Shown here one piece after another: positions 46,886 to 56,035 of a DNA stretch of 64,000 nt (position 1 is the stretch's first letter; each line of letters opens with the position of its first letter). The notes below the pieces were generated by a model. It was not told the DNA's origin. It did not search any database and saw only the letters and a program-made list of their open reading frames with translations. Origin of the DNA: Exiguobacterium sp. s193 (lineage in GTDB: Bacteria; Bacillota; Bacilli; Exiguobacteriales; Exiguobacteriaceae); the NCBI RefSeq assembly GCF_018618755.1, contig NZ_JACSMR010000012.1:44871-108870 (forward strand). Reading direction: 5' to 3'. The position numbers and the translations under genes were made by a program.

Positions 46886-47347
46886 TTAACGTTTGACGAC
46901 TTTCCTGACCGCCCATGCCTGATGCGCATGAAATAACTTATCCGTATCTTGAATACTAAGCCACGTCAGATGATGATCCACTTCGACTGCCGCTTGTGTC
47001 AACTCGAGTAACGTTACTTCGTAAAAGAACGCATCGTTGAGGAGCGCTTCCCCGTTTAGTGCTATCAAATGCTGTCTGGCCCGTCCAAGCGGTGCTTCGA
47101 TACGAATCGTGTAACCCGTCTCTTCTAACAGTTCTCTGTGAAGTGCTTGCTCCGGTGTTTCACCGACTTCTATCCCACCCCCGGGAAGGAAGAAATTTTG
47201 TGAATTAGTCCGAACGGTTAGGTACCTTTTCTGTTTCTTATCGAACACAATGGCATAGACGCTCGCCTTGTTTTGATAATGCATCCCTTCCTGCTTCAAT
47301 CCAAAAGTCGGAATTTCTTTTTTTGTATTATTTTCAGACTGTCTCAT
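46886..47347 (-). CDS. Nudix hydrolase
   Basis: The protein has 153 residues. The Nudix box starts GGGIEVGETPEQALHREL and continues LEETGY (about 56-78). It begins with a non-conserved 25-residue charged segment. AAAAGGAG precedes ATG 47347. It is 13 bases after the diguanylate cyclase gene and may be transcribed with it. Substrate unknown. Confidence 0.87.
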   Translation of the reverse strand: MRQSENNTKKEIPTFGLKQEGMHYQNKASVYAIVFDKKQKRYLTVRTNSQNFFLPGGGIEVGETPEQALHRELLEETGYTIRIEAPLGRARQHLIALNGEALLNDAFFYEVTLLELTQAAVEVDHHLTWLSIQDTDKLFHAHQAWAVRKVVKR

Positions 47348-47360
47348 TGAATATCTCCTT

Positions 47361-48431
47361 TTACATTGAAATCAATTCGTTCATGCAGGATACATTTCTC
47401 CCTCTGCTTTTCGCAGTATACAAACATTGGTCGGCTTGATCTATCAACTGAAGAATATCTTTTGAACGACCGTTTGCAATTCCGATTGATGTCGAAATTT
47501 GGATTTTAGTCCCATCAGCCAGTTTGAATGAGTTTCTTGAAATGATTTCCCGAATTCTCTCGGCAACTCCATACGCTTCACTACTACTTAAATCAGCTAT
47601 TAAAATTCCAAACTCTTCTCCTCCGATTCTAGCCTTTACATCGAGATCTCGTGTTTCATTAAGAAGTAAAACCGAAAATTGTCGTAAAATCTCGTCTCCT
47701 TTGACATGGCCATACGTATCATTTATTTTTTTGAAGTGATCAATATCAAGTAACAATACATTACAAGGTTTATCAATCAAGGCAATTTTGTGGATTTCAA
47801 GCTCCCAGGATCTTTTGTTAGCTAACCCTGTCAAATGATCCGTTTCAGAAGATGTTTTATATTCGCTAATGCGACTGTTCATGATATGGATATCCAGATT
47901 GAGTAAAGTTATCAAAATACCAATAAATAAGCTTATGATGGCAACCATTCCCATGACGCTTAAAGCGTCTACATTGAATTCACTGTTAATAAAAATCGCA
48001 AGGATGGCAATCACTACGGCCCACGTATTCAATGCTACTCCTTGTAGAAAAGATTTTCCATTTATCTTTTCAATTTTATAGAGCAACAAAAAGCCGAAGA
48101 CAATTAAGAAAATCGCGCAACACGCGATAACGGATTGAAAATTGAAGCCATACGTAAATCGATAGAGTGATATGATTATCGCAGAAATAATTAAAGGCGA
48201 CTTTAATTGATAAAACCCTAAGAGGATGAGTGATAGATATCGAAAATCAATCCGCACAGTCTCGGCATACGTGAAACCCTTATGGATGAGAAAAATTCCG
48301 AGCAAGCCGGATAAACCACCAATCACAAACTGTTTCAGAACAATCTTCTGCGTGGAGTAGTTTATAATTTTTGAAATTAAATACAAACCTGTAAAAGCAA
48401 TGCATGCATTGGTCAACAAATTAATAAACAT
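47361..48431 (-). CDS. Diguanylate cyclase with 5TM-LYT-type sensor
   Basis: The protein has 356 residues. Five or six membrane helices (to about 185) of the 5TMR-LYT kind (GGLSGLLGIFLIHKGFTYAE, then F-R-Y-L-S-L-I-L-L-G-F-Y), then a GGDEF domain with RIGGEEF (270-274). RDLD at 261-264 stands five residues before GGEEF, as an RxxD inhibitory site, so it should be feedback-inhibited by c-di-GMP. It is the third c-di-GMP gene in the window. Start ATG 48431. Confidence 0.9.
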   Translation of the reverse strand: MFINLLTNACIAFTGLYLISKIINYSTQKIVLKQFVIGGLSGLLGIFLIHKGFTYAETVRIDFRYLSLILLGFYQLKSPLIISAIIISLYRFTYGFNFQSVIACCAIFLIVFGFLLLYKIEKINGKSFLQGVALNTWAVVIAILAIFINSEFNVDALSVMGMVAIISLFIGILITLLNLDIHIMNSRISEYKTSSETDHLTGLANKRSWELEIHKIALIDKPCNVLLLDIDHFKKINDTYGHVKGDEILRQFSVLLLNETRDLDVKARIGGEEFGILIADLSSSEAYGVAERIREIISRNSFKLADGTKIQISTSIGIANGRSKDILQLIDQADQCLYTAKSRGRNVSCMNELISM

Positions 48432-48592
48432 AACATCCCCAGCCCTTCATCTCATGTATCCCAACGAAAAATAAAGTTACGGTATCTTTAAACAGGTATC
48501 ATCGAATTTTTGTAAACTTTTGTACAGTATTCGGGTTATCTTTTAATTATTCCTTCTTTTTACAAATTATATTGTTAATGTAGAATTCGTCT

Positions 48593-48690
48593 TTAATTCC
48601 CTTCATCCGAAACATTCTTCTTTGCAGCTTCCCGCAGAATCCATGTAATCGACAAGACGGCGAACAATATCCGCGGCAATCAGTATTTCC
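48593..48690 (-). pseudogene. Possible remnant of a membrane-protein gene
   Basis: In the 328-base gap between 48431 and 48760 a leftward frame reads ILFAVLSITWILREAAKKNV then SDEGN and TAA (48593-48595), with a hydrophobic stretch followed by a charged tail as at the end of a membrane protein. Upstream in the same frame there is a stop and no ribosome site. The base composition is richer in G and C than the rest of the gap. Weak evidence. Confidence 0.3.
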
Positions 48691-48759
48691 AGATAACATA
48701 TGTCATTTTTTGGACGGATTGTGCGATAATAAAAACATGAACCAAAGGAGGAATTTCCG

Positions 48760-49521
48760 TTGTCATCACTCATAAATAAAGTCGCCTCGCGGATTCAGTT
48801 CCCACTCGACCAATCGATTACGTTCGACGATTTACCATCTTTATTAGAAGCGTTCGCCTACCATTTGCCGTTTGATAATCAAACTGTTTTATCGAAACGG
48901 ATGATCCCTTTTAACGAAGTACGGCTCGAGCAGACGTTCGTGACGAATCAAGACGGCGGTGTTTGTTACGACTTGAATCATTTACTGTATGACGTGTTAC
49001 TGAAGACCGGCTTTGAAGTTTCCCTCATCAAAGCGACCGTTTATGACAATGAACATGAAGTCTGGTCGGCGACCGGTCCGACTCATGTCGCGATTCTACT
49101 CCAGTATGAGGGCGCGACGTACCTCGTCGACAGTGGGTTCGGAATCAATCTCGCCTTACGCCCTGTTCCATTGACAGGTGAAACCGTCATTTCATCAAGC
49201 GGCAGCTTCCGGATTGCCCCGAACGGCGCCGGGTACCAGCTTGAAATGCAGCGGCTAGGACTCGACGACACGTTCATCATCGGCTACCATTTTTACACCC
49301 AACAGACGCTTTTGCCGGAGCAACTCGCAGCGATCGAACAAATCATCCAGCAGCATGCGGCTTCCCCGTTCAATAAACGGAGCTTACTCGCCATCCGGTC
49401 GGAAAGCGGTCACCGTATTTTGACGGAACAAGCTTTGACGACTTGGACGGATGGAAAAAAAACCATCTTACCTGTCCCGTCAGACGAACAGTATGCAACT
49501 TGGAAAAGGGAGCTGTTTTAA
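48760..49521 (+). CDS. nat: Arylamine N-acetyltransferase
   Basis: The protein has 253 residues. The catalytic triad is visible: Cys 69 in DGGVCYDLNHLL, His 109 in GPTHVAILL, and Asp 124 in YLVDSGFG. It transfers acetyl from acetyl-CoA to arylamines or hydrazines. Start TTG 48760 with AAGGAGG (48745-48751) before it. The Nudix gene begins two bases after its stop, so they are co-transcribed. Typical length for the family is about 255-280 residues. Confidence 0.9.
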   Translation: MSSLINKVASRIQFPLDQSITFDDLPSLLEAFAYHLPFDNQTVLSKRMIPFNEVRLEQTFVTNQDGGVCYDLNHLLYDVLLKTGFEVSLIKATVYDNEHEVWSATGPTHVAILLQYEGATYLVDSGFGINLALRPVPLTGETVISSSGSFRIAPNGAGYQLEMQRLGLDDTFIIGYHFYTQQTLLPEQLAAIEQIIQQHAASPFNKRSLLAIRSESGHRILTEQALTTWTDGKKTILPVPSDEQYATWKRELF

Positions 49522-49523
49522 TC

Positions 49524-50024
49524 GTGGCGGACGTACATTATCCGTATACGCTTTGCCTGATTCGCCAGGATGACCAGTTTCTGCTGCTTAACCGGCAAAA
49601 GCAACCGGCGATGGGGATGTGGAACGGGGTCGGCGGCAAAATCGAACCAAATGAAACACCGACTGCCGCCGTCATCCGGGAAACGTTTGAAGAAACGGGA
49701 ATTGCGTTAGCAGAAGTCCACTTCGCCGGCACCGTCGTCTTACGCGCTGAACACGCAGTCGGCATCTATCTCTACCTCGCCGACTTACCGGACGGACATA
49801 TCCTGACGACACCACGCGCGACGCGCGAAGGGATTCTTGACTGGAAATCGCTAAACTGGATTCTTGATCCGGACAATATCGGGATCATCAGTAACTTAAA
49901 ACATTATTTACCGAACATCTTGAACGGTCCTCTTTGCCGACACACGTTCGACTACAATCAACACCAGCTGACCGATTACGCGACCGATGTTTTGCCTGAA
50001 GACGTGCTTCAATCTATTCACTAA
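49524..50024 (+). CDS. Nudix hydrolase, 8-oxo-dGTP diphosphatase-like
   Basis: The protein has 166 residues from GTG 49524 (GGGAG about 11 bases before); a longer frame starting at 49443 overlaps the nat gene and lacks a site. YTLCLIRQDDQFLLLNRQKQ is the lead strand, and GGKIEPNETPTAAVIRETFE then ETG forms the Nudix box. Resembles YvcI/MutT-type enzymes of Bacillus. Second gene of the nat transcript, ending at a terminator. Confidence 0.86.
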   Translation: MADVHYPYTLCLIRQDDQFLLLNRQKQPAMGMWNGVGGKIEPNETPTAAVIRETFEETGIALAEVHFAGTVVLRAEHAVGIYLYLADLPDGHILTTPRATREGILDWKSLNWILDPDNIGIISNLKHYLPNILNGPLCRHTFDYNQHQLTDYATDVLPEDVLQSIH

Positions 50025-50087
50025 AAAAACTGCGCCCCTCATTTCGTGGACAACAGATGTCTCCGAAATGAAAGGCGCAGTTTTTTT
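50023..50087. terminator. Bidirectional terminator
   Basis: AAAAAAACTGCGCC (50023-50036) pairs with GGCGCAGTTTTTTT (50074-50087), with a further CATTTCG/CGAAATG inner stem. The stop codons of both convergent genes touch it. Confidence 0.82.
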
Positions 50088-50796
50088 AATTAAATCCGGA
50101 TAGTTGAAGACCCGTCACAATCAGGGCCACCATCACGATGCCGGGCAGGAGATTTGCGACCCGGATTTTTGTGATACCGGCAAGATTCAATCCGATCGCT
50201 AAAATCATCACCCCACCGGTCGCCGTCATCTCGACGATGAACTGTTGCAAGATGGCATCCGGAACATATTGGGTGATTGCGACGGCACCGAGGGCAATCG
50301 CCCCTTGATAGAGAAACACGGGAATGGCAGAGAAGATGACGCCGATTCCAAGCGTCGAACTGAGGACGAGCGAAGTGAACCCATCAATCAGTCCTTTCGT
50401 ATACAACACGTCGTGATCTTGACGTAAGCCACCGTCGAGCGCTCCAAGCACGCCCATCGCGCCGATGACGAAGATCAGCGTCGCCGTGACGAAACCTTCG
50501 GCGATGTTCGACGGGCGCCCCCGGCCGATTTTGAGTTCAAGCCATTCGCCGAGCCGGTTCAGTTTTTCATCAATCCGTAACCATTCGCCAAGCGCCCCAC
50601 CGACGACGAGACTGCCGATAACGATTAAAAAGTTTTCACTCTTCAACCCCATTTGGACACCAAGTACGACGACGGCAAGACCGATTGCTTGGACGACCGT
50701 CTCTTTCGTCCGTTCCGGGATTTTGTGAAACAGTAGGCCGAGTAACGTCCCGATGATAATCAGCCCTGTGTTGACAAATGTTCCTGTAAGTACCAT
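50086..50796 (-). CDS. DUF554-family membrane protein
   Basis: The protein has 236 residues, with about seven helices and many glycines. The start GTFVNTGLIIIGTLLGLLFH and ATLIFVIGAMGVLGALDGGL, GLIDGFTSLVLSSTLGIGVI are the recognisable blocks of DUF554 (YdfK/YqgA). Function unknown in the family; transport or channel activity is suspected. GAGGGAA precedes ATG 50796. Monocistronic. Confidence 0.88.
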   Translation of the reverse strand: MVLTGTFVNTGLIIIGTLLGLLFHKIPERTKETVVQAIGLAVVVLGVQMGLKSENFLIVIGSLVVGGALGEWLRIDEKLNRLGEWLELKIGRGRPSNIAEGFVTATLIFVIGAMGVLGALDGGLRQDHDVLYTKGLIDGFTSLVLSSTLGIGVIFSAIPVFLYQGAIALGAVAITQYVPDAILQQFIVEMTATGGVMILAIGLNLAGITKIRVANLLPGIVMVALIVTGLQLSGFN

Positions 50797-50851
50797 CCTT
50801 GATTCCCTCGTTTGCTAAGTTATTTTTATATTAAGGTAATTGAAATAAAGT

Positions 50852-51766
50852 TTAGTCCGGCATGACCTTTGGGCTGGTTTGCCGAAAACTATGCAGCGTC
50901 ATCCCGAGCATGACGGTGACCATCCCGAACAGTGCCAGTCCGCTCGGAAAGACCGCGTGTAAAAAGACGAGCTCACCAAGGACGGTGAACACGATTTCAA
51001 ACGATTGAGTCGCTTCGACAGCCGCCAAGCGGATCGGTTCGGTCCGGACGAGCGTCGTCGCATAAAAAAATAGTGATGTCGCAATGACGCCGGAGAACAA
51101 GGCAACCAGTCCCGACTGGCCGACTTGTGTCGCTGACGGCAGACCGACTTGCACGTACGCAAACCCTGACAAAATCAACCAGAACGGCAGGCTTGCAAGT
51201 GTCATCCCGAGAATCCGGTCAAATACCCCCAGGTCATCCCCATACCGTTCCATCATCTTCCGGTTGCCGAGCGGATAAGCGATCGCTGCCAGGATGACCG
51301 GAACGACACCAAGTAGCAGCGTCGTCACCGACACGGTACCCGCGACCGACAGTTGCATCAGCAGGACACCCATGACAATCAACAGCGAATAGCGGAGCGA
51401 TGCCCAGGGAATCGTTTGTTTGAACAGTGGCGCAAGCAACGGTCCCGCAAGAATCGTCACTTGCCAGGTTCCGGCAATCAGCCAGCCCGGTGCGTAATCG
51501 GCCGCAAAACAAATCCCGCTGTAAAAAATACCGAAGCCGATCGTCCCGTAGGTCAGCCAAAAGCGCGGTGCTGTCCGCAACGCAGACCACACACGTCCTA
51601 GCCGACGACGATAGCCGACGATCAAAATCAAAAGCGGTAACATCAAATAAAACCGCAGGGCCGCACTGTAAATCCAGTGTCCCCCACTTCCTTGCATCGA
51701 TTGATTCAAGATGAACGTGACGGCAAAAAACATCGCCGACAGGATGCCGATCAAGATGGGTCGCAT
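50852..51766 (-). CDS. EmrE/DMT-type multidrug-resistance transporter family protein
   Basis: The protein has 304 residues from ATG 51766 (GAGGAGGAA before it, inside the end of the upstream regulator gene). Ten helices in two repeats. WIYSAALRFYLMLPLLILIV and ATQSFEIVFTVLGELVFLHA fit the multidrug-resistance efflux transporter (PF13536) family. Its start overlaps the FadR-like regulator's stop by 16 bases, so it is translationally coupled to and probably regulated by it. Confidence 0.82.
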   Translation of the reverse strand: MRPILIGILSAMFFAVTFILNQSMQGSGGHWIYSAALRFYLMLPLLILIVGYRRRLGRVWSALRTAPRFWLTYGTIGFGIFYSGICFAADYAPGWLIAGTWQVTILAGPLLAPLFKQTIPWASLRYSLLIVMGVLLMQLSVAGTVSVTTLLLGVVPVILAAIAYPLGNRKMMERYGDDLGVFDRILGMTLASLPFWLILSGFAYVQVGLPSATQVGQSGLVALFSGVIATSLFFYATTLVRTEPIRLAAVEATQSFEIVFTVLGELVFLHAVFPSGLALFGMVTVMLGMTLHSFRQTSPKVMPD

Positions 51767-52434
51767 GTCGTTTCCTCCTCTAAAGCCGCAATCAGGTGTC
51801 GTCCGAGACCGTTCCAATTTTGTTCCGTCGTCCGGACGAGTGCTTCCAAGTCCCGCTGATCACAAGCCGCAAGAATCGCCTCGTGATCAGCGAGCGAATC
51901 ATGCCCGTGCTGACGAAACTGGGCATACTCCAAACGGCGGATCAGCGGCGTCAGCCGGTTCAACGTGTCAATCAGTTGCTGGTTTTGACTCGCCTCTAAA
52001 AAGACATGATGAAACGCATCATCACACCGCATCGCCTCGAGGGCGTCCCCACGTTCGACCGCCGTCCGAAACTCCGCATTCACTGCCCGTAACTTCACTA
52101 CCATCGCTTGTGTGATGTGTGCCACTGCCAGTCTGCTCGCGAGTCCGTGGAGCGTCGCGACGATTGGAAACGTCTCGCGTGCTTGTGAGACATCAAGTGC
52201 CGTCACGTTCGTCCGTGAACCTGGTTTAAAGACGACGAGTCCCTCCTCTTCCAGTTTTTTCAGTGCTTCCCGGACCGGCGTCCGGCTGACACCGAATTGT
52301 TCTGCCAGTTCCAAATCGTTCAATTTTTCACCCGGCGCCAGCTCCAAGGTGATGATTTGTTGCTGCAAGTGTTGATATACTTCCTGACTCAAGGAAGTCC
52401 GTTTGATTTTAAGAGCCTTTTTTGAGTTATCCAT
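51751..52434 (-). CDS. GntR/FadR-family regulator
   Basis: Winged-helix domain (LSQEVYQHLQQQIITLELAP, ELAEQFGVSRTPVREALKKL) followed by an FCD effector domain (RCDDAFHHVFLEASQNQQL, ALVRTTEQNW). Start uncertain: I give ATG 52434, but TTG 52482 or ATG 52452 are possible, and none has a good ribosome site. About 227 residues. It is the first gene of the unit with the EmrE-like exporter, which it likely represses. The PadR gene is divergent about 150 bases away. Confidence 0.85.
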   Translation of the reverse strand: MDNSKKALKIKRTSLSQEVYQHLQQQIITLELAPGEKLNDLELAEQFGVSRTPVREALKKLEEEGLVVFKPGSRTNVTALDVSQARETFPIVATLHGLASRLAVAHITQAMVVKLRAVNAEFRTAVERGDALEAMRCDDAFHHVFLEASQNQQLIDTLNRLTPLIRRLEYAQFRQHGHDSLADHEAILAACDQRDLEALVRTTEQNWNGLGRHLIAALEEETTCDPS

Positions 52435-52507
52435 AAAACTAATATATTGCATATCAATGTCGATTGCACTTGTTTTTTTCAATTATTAGGAAAATTCCAT
52501 TCACTAC

Positions 52508-52558
52508 CTTGTATTACAAGTTATTGAGTGATAAACTGTATTTACCTTGCAATACAAG
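52508..52558 (+). promoter_or_regulatory. PadR-type operators and promoter
   Basis: CTTGTATTACAAG (52508-52520, perfect palindrome) and CTTGCAATACAAG (52546-52558) are 38 bases apart. A promoter TTACAA (52514-52519), 17 bases, TGTATT (52537-52542) lies between and over the first. The second stands 22 bases before ATG 52580. Together they fit autoregulation by the PadR protein. Confidence 0.65.
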
Positions 52559-52579
52559 ATAGTGAAACGAGGAATTCAT

Positions 52580-52900
52580 ATGTCATCTACTCAAATGTTA
52601 AAGGGCATTCTTGACGGTTGTTTACTAGCGCTGATCGCAGAAGAAGAAGTCTACGGTTATGAACTGGCGACAAAGCTTGCGACCTACGGCTTTGCTGACG
52701 TCAGCGAAGGAACGATTTATCCGTTATTGATGCGGATGCAAAAGCTCGGTTGGATCGAATCGACGCAACGCCAGTCCCCGAGCGGACCGAAACGAAAGTA
52801 TTATGCCATCACTTCGGCAGGACGAGACGAACTGACTGCTTTTTCAGCTCGCTGGTACAGTCTTTCAGCAAGTGTCAACCAAATTTTAAAGGAGGAATGA
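52580..52900 (+). CDS. PadR-family regulator
   Basis: The protein has 106 residues from ATG 52580 (GAGG 7 bases before). MLKGILDGCLLALIAEEEVY and GYELATKLATYGF, SEGTIYPLLMRMQKLGWIES make up the classic PadR winged helix, of the short type. The upstream palindromes match PadR-type sites. Its stop overlaps the ribosome site of the HAAS-type membrane protein gene three bases on. Confidence 0.9.
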   Translation: MSSTQMLKGILDGCLLALIAEEEVYGYELATKLATYGFADVSEGTIYPLLMRMQKLGWIESTQRQSPSGPKRKYYAITSAGRDELTAFSARWYSLSASVNQILKEE

Positions 52901-52903
52901 TGC

Positions 52904-53662
52904 ATGCACCCCTTATCCACCGAATCAACTCGTTTTTTAGATGACTTACACGTGTATTTGTTAGCTTCCGGAAAAAATGAACAGGCGACGCAAGATATCG
53001 TCAGCGAACTCGCGGATCACTTACGCGACGCTGAGTCGGATGGCAAATCGGTTAAATCCATTACCGGTGATAGTCCGGCCGCTTACATCCAGTCGATTTC
53101 AAACGAACTTCCCTTTGACTGGAAAGGATTGCTGCAAGTCTTCGGACTTGTGTTAGTAGGCGGATCCAGTTTTTCTTTTTTTCAACAGCTCTTTACGGGT
53201 GCCGTCTCCTACAGCGCGATGCTGCTTACGAGTTTTACGAGCACAGTCGTGTTACTCATCGTCTGCCTCGCGCTGATTCTGCGGTACCTGTCGACGCATA
53301 TGATCAGTCATGGCCGTCAAAAGCTACTGTTCGGACTGTTTGGCGGCTTATTTTCAGTCAGTATCTTGGTGACCGTTCTTGCCGACCGCTTCATCGATTC
53401 GCCGACCGTGACGTTTTCGCTTCCTGTCAGTTATGCAATCGGGTTACTTTATCTCGTCGTCATCGTATGGTTATCCGTCTCGTCAGGGACATGGGTCATC
53501 GCTATCGGACTCGCCGCCTATTTTTTACCGCAATTTGTCTTACATCAGACTGGAGTCAATGGATTAATCGTTATTTTGAGCAGTTATCTCATTTCGATGA
53601 TCAGTATGAATCTTTACTTTTTCTTACCGATGCTGCTAGCGAAACGACAAATCCAGAAGTGA
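52904..53662 (+). CDS. HAAS-domain membrane protein, partner of PadR
   Basis: The protein has 252 residues. N-terminal helical HAAS-like domain (about 8-70: FLDDLHVYLLASGKNEQATQ, VSELADHLRDAESDGKS), followed by about six helices. Genes encoding this type are usually found after a padR gene in Firmicutes. GGAGGAATG precedes ATG 52904 and overlaps the padR stop. Likely a membrane sensor or signalling protein; the exact role is unknown. Confidence 0.78.
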   Translation: MHPLSTESTRFLDDLHVYLLASGKNEQATQDIVSELADHLRDAESDGKSVKSITGDSPAAYIQSISNELPFDWKGLLQVFGLVLVGGSSFSFFQQLFTGAVSYSAMLLTSFTSTVVLLIVCLALILRYLSTHMISHGRQKLLFGLFGGLFSVSILVTVLADRFIDSPTVTFSLPVSYAIGLLYLVVIVWLSVSSGTWVIAIGLAAYFLPQFVLHQTGVNGLIVILSSYLISMISMNLYFFLPMLLAKRQIQK

Positions 53663-53729
53663 TTTAGTTCGAAAAAAATGTATAGAATCCGCTACAAGCA
53701 AATATTGCTATGAGTTAGAGAATGCGCAT

Positions 53730-53759
53730 TTGGTATTTAATTACATTATCAAGTATACT
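53730..53759 (+). promoter_or_regulatory. Probable sigma-A promoter of the 80-residue membrane protein gene
   Basis: TTGGTA (53730-53735), 18-base spacer, TATACT (53754-53759). ATG follows 32 bases later. Confidence 0.55.
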
Positions 53760-53791
53760 GATTTAAAAGCAATTGAATCGAGGTTACTTTT

Positions 53792-54034
53792 ATGAATACC
53801 AAGATGCTGATTCTCGTCTTCCTCATTGTCTATTTAGTACTTAGCCTGCCGGCACTGTTCGGGATTGGAATTGTCATCGATTGGGTCCCTGAAGCGACCT
53901 TCGTCCAAAAGTTTAACGGATACGTCCTCGTGGGACTAACGGATAACTACTTATTCAAATGCGTCATGGCAGGGCTGATTAGCGTTGTTCTGAACCTGTT
54001 ACTATCTAAACGTAAAACAAGTAAACGTCTGTAA
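53792..54034 (+). CDS. Small membrane protein
   Basis: The protein has 80 residues with two hydrophobic helices (about 4-24 and 55-70), and between them an extracellular loop IDWVPEATFVQKFNGY. GAGGTTAC precedes ATG 53792. It has its own promoter. I do not recognise it; it lies between the PadR operon and a terminator. Confidence 0.6.
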   Translation: MNTKMLILVFLIVYLVLSLPALFGIGIVIDWVPEATFVQKFNGYVLVGLTDNYLFKCVMAGLISVVLNLLLSKRKTSKRL

Positions 54035-54071
54035 ATACCGCTCCTTCTTTAATTGTTAAACAACGTAAAAA

Positions 54072-54114
54072 AACAAGACGTCCCTCTTCCATAATCCGGA
54101 GAGGGGCGTCTTGT
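54072..54114 (-). terminator. Terminator of the leftward MFS-acetyltransferase unit
   Basis: AACAAGACGTCCCTCT (54072-54087) pairs with GAGGGGCGTCTTGT (54101-54114), with mostly matched bases. Reading leftward the hairpin is followed by seven T. Confidence 0.75.
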
Positions 54115-54127
54115 GCTGCTGATCCAA

Positions 54128-54679
54128 TTAACATAATTTTTCCGCTTCATACCGCTCCCGTGTCCACCGATACAAGCGGCTCGTCACCGTCCGCCCGTCA
54201 ATCCGCTCCATGACGAACGGTCGGTCGAGCACGTGGCGGAAGCCTATCTTTTCGATGACGCGTTGCGATTGTCCGTTAAAATCAAAGTGAGCACACCAGA
54301 CGATCTCCATCTCAAGCTCCACAAAAGCGACAGCGAGTGCCGCGTCGACAATCTCCGGCATCCGTCCCTGTCCCCAGTAATCAGGATGCAGGACGAATCC
54401 GAACTCGACTTGTTTTTTGTCAGCCAGTGCCTCGACCGGCCGGCGCACATGCATCCCGAAGCTGCCGATGACCTGGTCCGTTGCCCGGTCGACGATCGCA
54501 TAACCATCATTCGCTTCCTGAAACATCGTGATGACGGCGCGGCTTTCGTCGATGGACGCATGCGGTGCCCAGCCTGCGTTCGGTCCGACACGCGGATCTT
54601 TTGCATAGGCATACAGGCTTTCAGCGTCACCCGAACGCCAGCGCCGTAACCGGTGCCGCTTCGTTGTCAATTCCTCCAT
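54128..54679 (-). CDS. GNAT-family acetyltransferase, RimJ/RimL type
   Basis: The protein has 183 residues from ATG 54679 (AAGGAG 8 bases before; the GTG at 54688 is within the site). TTKRHRLRRWRSGDAESLYA is the RimJ-like opening, FVLHPDYWGQGRMPEIVDAA is motif A and GQSQRVIEKIGFRHVLDRPF is motif B. It lies 19 bases after the broken MFS gene in the same unit. Confidence 0.85.
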   Translation of the reverse strand: MEELTTKRHRLRRWRSGDAESLYAYAKDPRVGPNAGWAPHASIDESRAVITMFQEANDGYAIVDRATDQVIGSFGMHVRRPVEALADKKQVEFGFVLHPDYWGQGRMPEIVDAALAVAFVELEMEIVWCAHFDFNGQSQRVIEKIGFRHVLDRPFVMERIDGRTVTSRLYRWTRERYEAEKLC

Positions 54680-54698
54680 TTTAGCCACTCCTTTTTGA

Positions 54699-55934
54699 TT
54701 ACGAGACGTTTCGTTTCGTCTCGACGGCTTCTTTCAAATAAAGACCTGAATACGCTAAGACCAATCCAAGGAAAACGATCAGGCCGATGTAAACACTCAT
54801 CATGAACGGGGCAAGGACTGCTCCGAGAATGATCGTCGAGCGTGAAATCAAGTCGGCCCCGGCGTGGGACGTCCCCGCGAACGCCGAGTAGGCGCCGCGT
54901 TTATCTTCCGGCATCATGTTCGCTTTTTCAGCGTTTAACGTCGGTGAGTACAACAACTCCCCGATCGTCGCGATGAAGATGAATGTCAACAGGACGGTCA
55001 TTGAGTTGGCACTCGTGACGGTCATGTAACCGACCAGGTATAACGCCAGTCCGGCGACAAGCGTCTTCCGGCTAGAAAATCGGTTCGCGAGCCGTTGGAT
55101 GAAAAACGTCAGACAGACGACAAGAATCGTATTCTCGATATTGATCAGACTGACCATCCGGACACCGTTGACGAGGAGATTGCCGACTTCGACCGTCTTG
55201 AACTCGTCCGCCAGCCGGACGGCGACGTAACTGCCCATCGAAAATTCGGCGGCAAGGATACACATCGAACCGAGGACGACCTTGACGAACGGACGGTCGC
55301 GCCAGGCGATCCGGTAACTGTTCGTGATGTCGGTCAGGACGGACCGGAACGGCTGTTTCCGCCAGACGTGTTTCGATTCGTCGAGCAGGAAATGGTACGC
55401 GACCGGTAAGAGGAGCGACGTACACGTCAATAAGCTGAACAGGAACAATCGGTTGCTGACATAGAGCCAGCCTCCGAGTGCCGTCCCGAGTGCAATCGAA
55501 AGGTTGATCAACCAGTAATCAATCGCGTAGACAGCCCGGCGGTTTTCCGGCGTCGTCGCGTCGATGATGATCGCCCCCATCGCCGGCCGGCCGATGTTAC
55601 TCGTGACGGTAAAGATGGCATAAGCAATCGTGAAGGCAATCATCTGATCGACGGCGAGACTGATCGTCATCGCAAGGAACATCAAACCGGTCGCCGTCGT
55701 CGACAGGACGAGCAGCCGTTTTCTCGGGAAACGGTCGGCGAGATAACCGCCAATCAATCCGATGAAGAAACTTAACAAGACGGTACTGATTAAAAACAAT
55801 CCGGCAATGACTTGATTAAAGGCATCGACGAACAATAAGGCCATGAACGGCATGATGGCGAATGACACCGTCCGGTTAAAAAAGGATGTTACGAGTCTGA
55901 CTTTAATTGGTTTAGGTATTTATTTCCACTTCAT
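54699..55934 (-). pseudogene. MFS transporter gene with an in-frame TAA at codon 5
   Basis: From ATG 55934 (GGAAGGTGACAAT directly before it) the frame reads M-K-W-K, then TAA (55922-55920), then continues in the same frame IPKPIKVRLVTSFFNRTV and the whole transporter: 411 codons if the stop were sense, e.g. GAA. Twelve helices; GGYLADRFPRKRLL is MFS motif A. The only later starts are a GTG at 55868 inside the first helix and ATGs beyond, without ribosome sites. Most likely disabled, or restarting with a shortened first helix. It is divergent from the SgrR-type regulator. Confidence 0.72.
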
Positions 55935-56035
55935 ATTGTCACCTTCCATTCTCTACCTGTATGATAAACAAGACAGATTAATTAAAAAATGGACATCGTC
56001 GTGAATCGATGTCCCCTTTTAGGAAGGAGCAGCTG

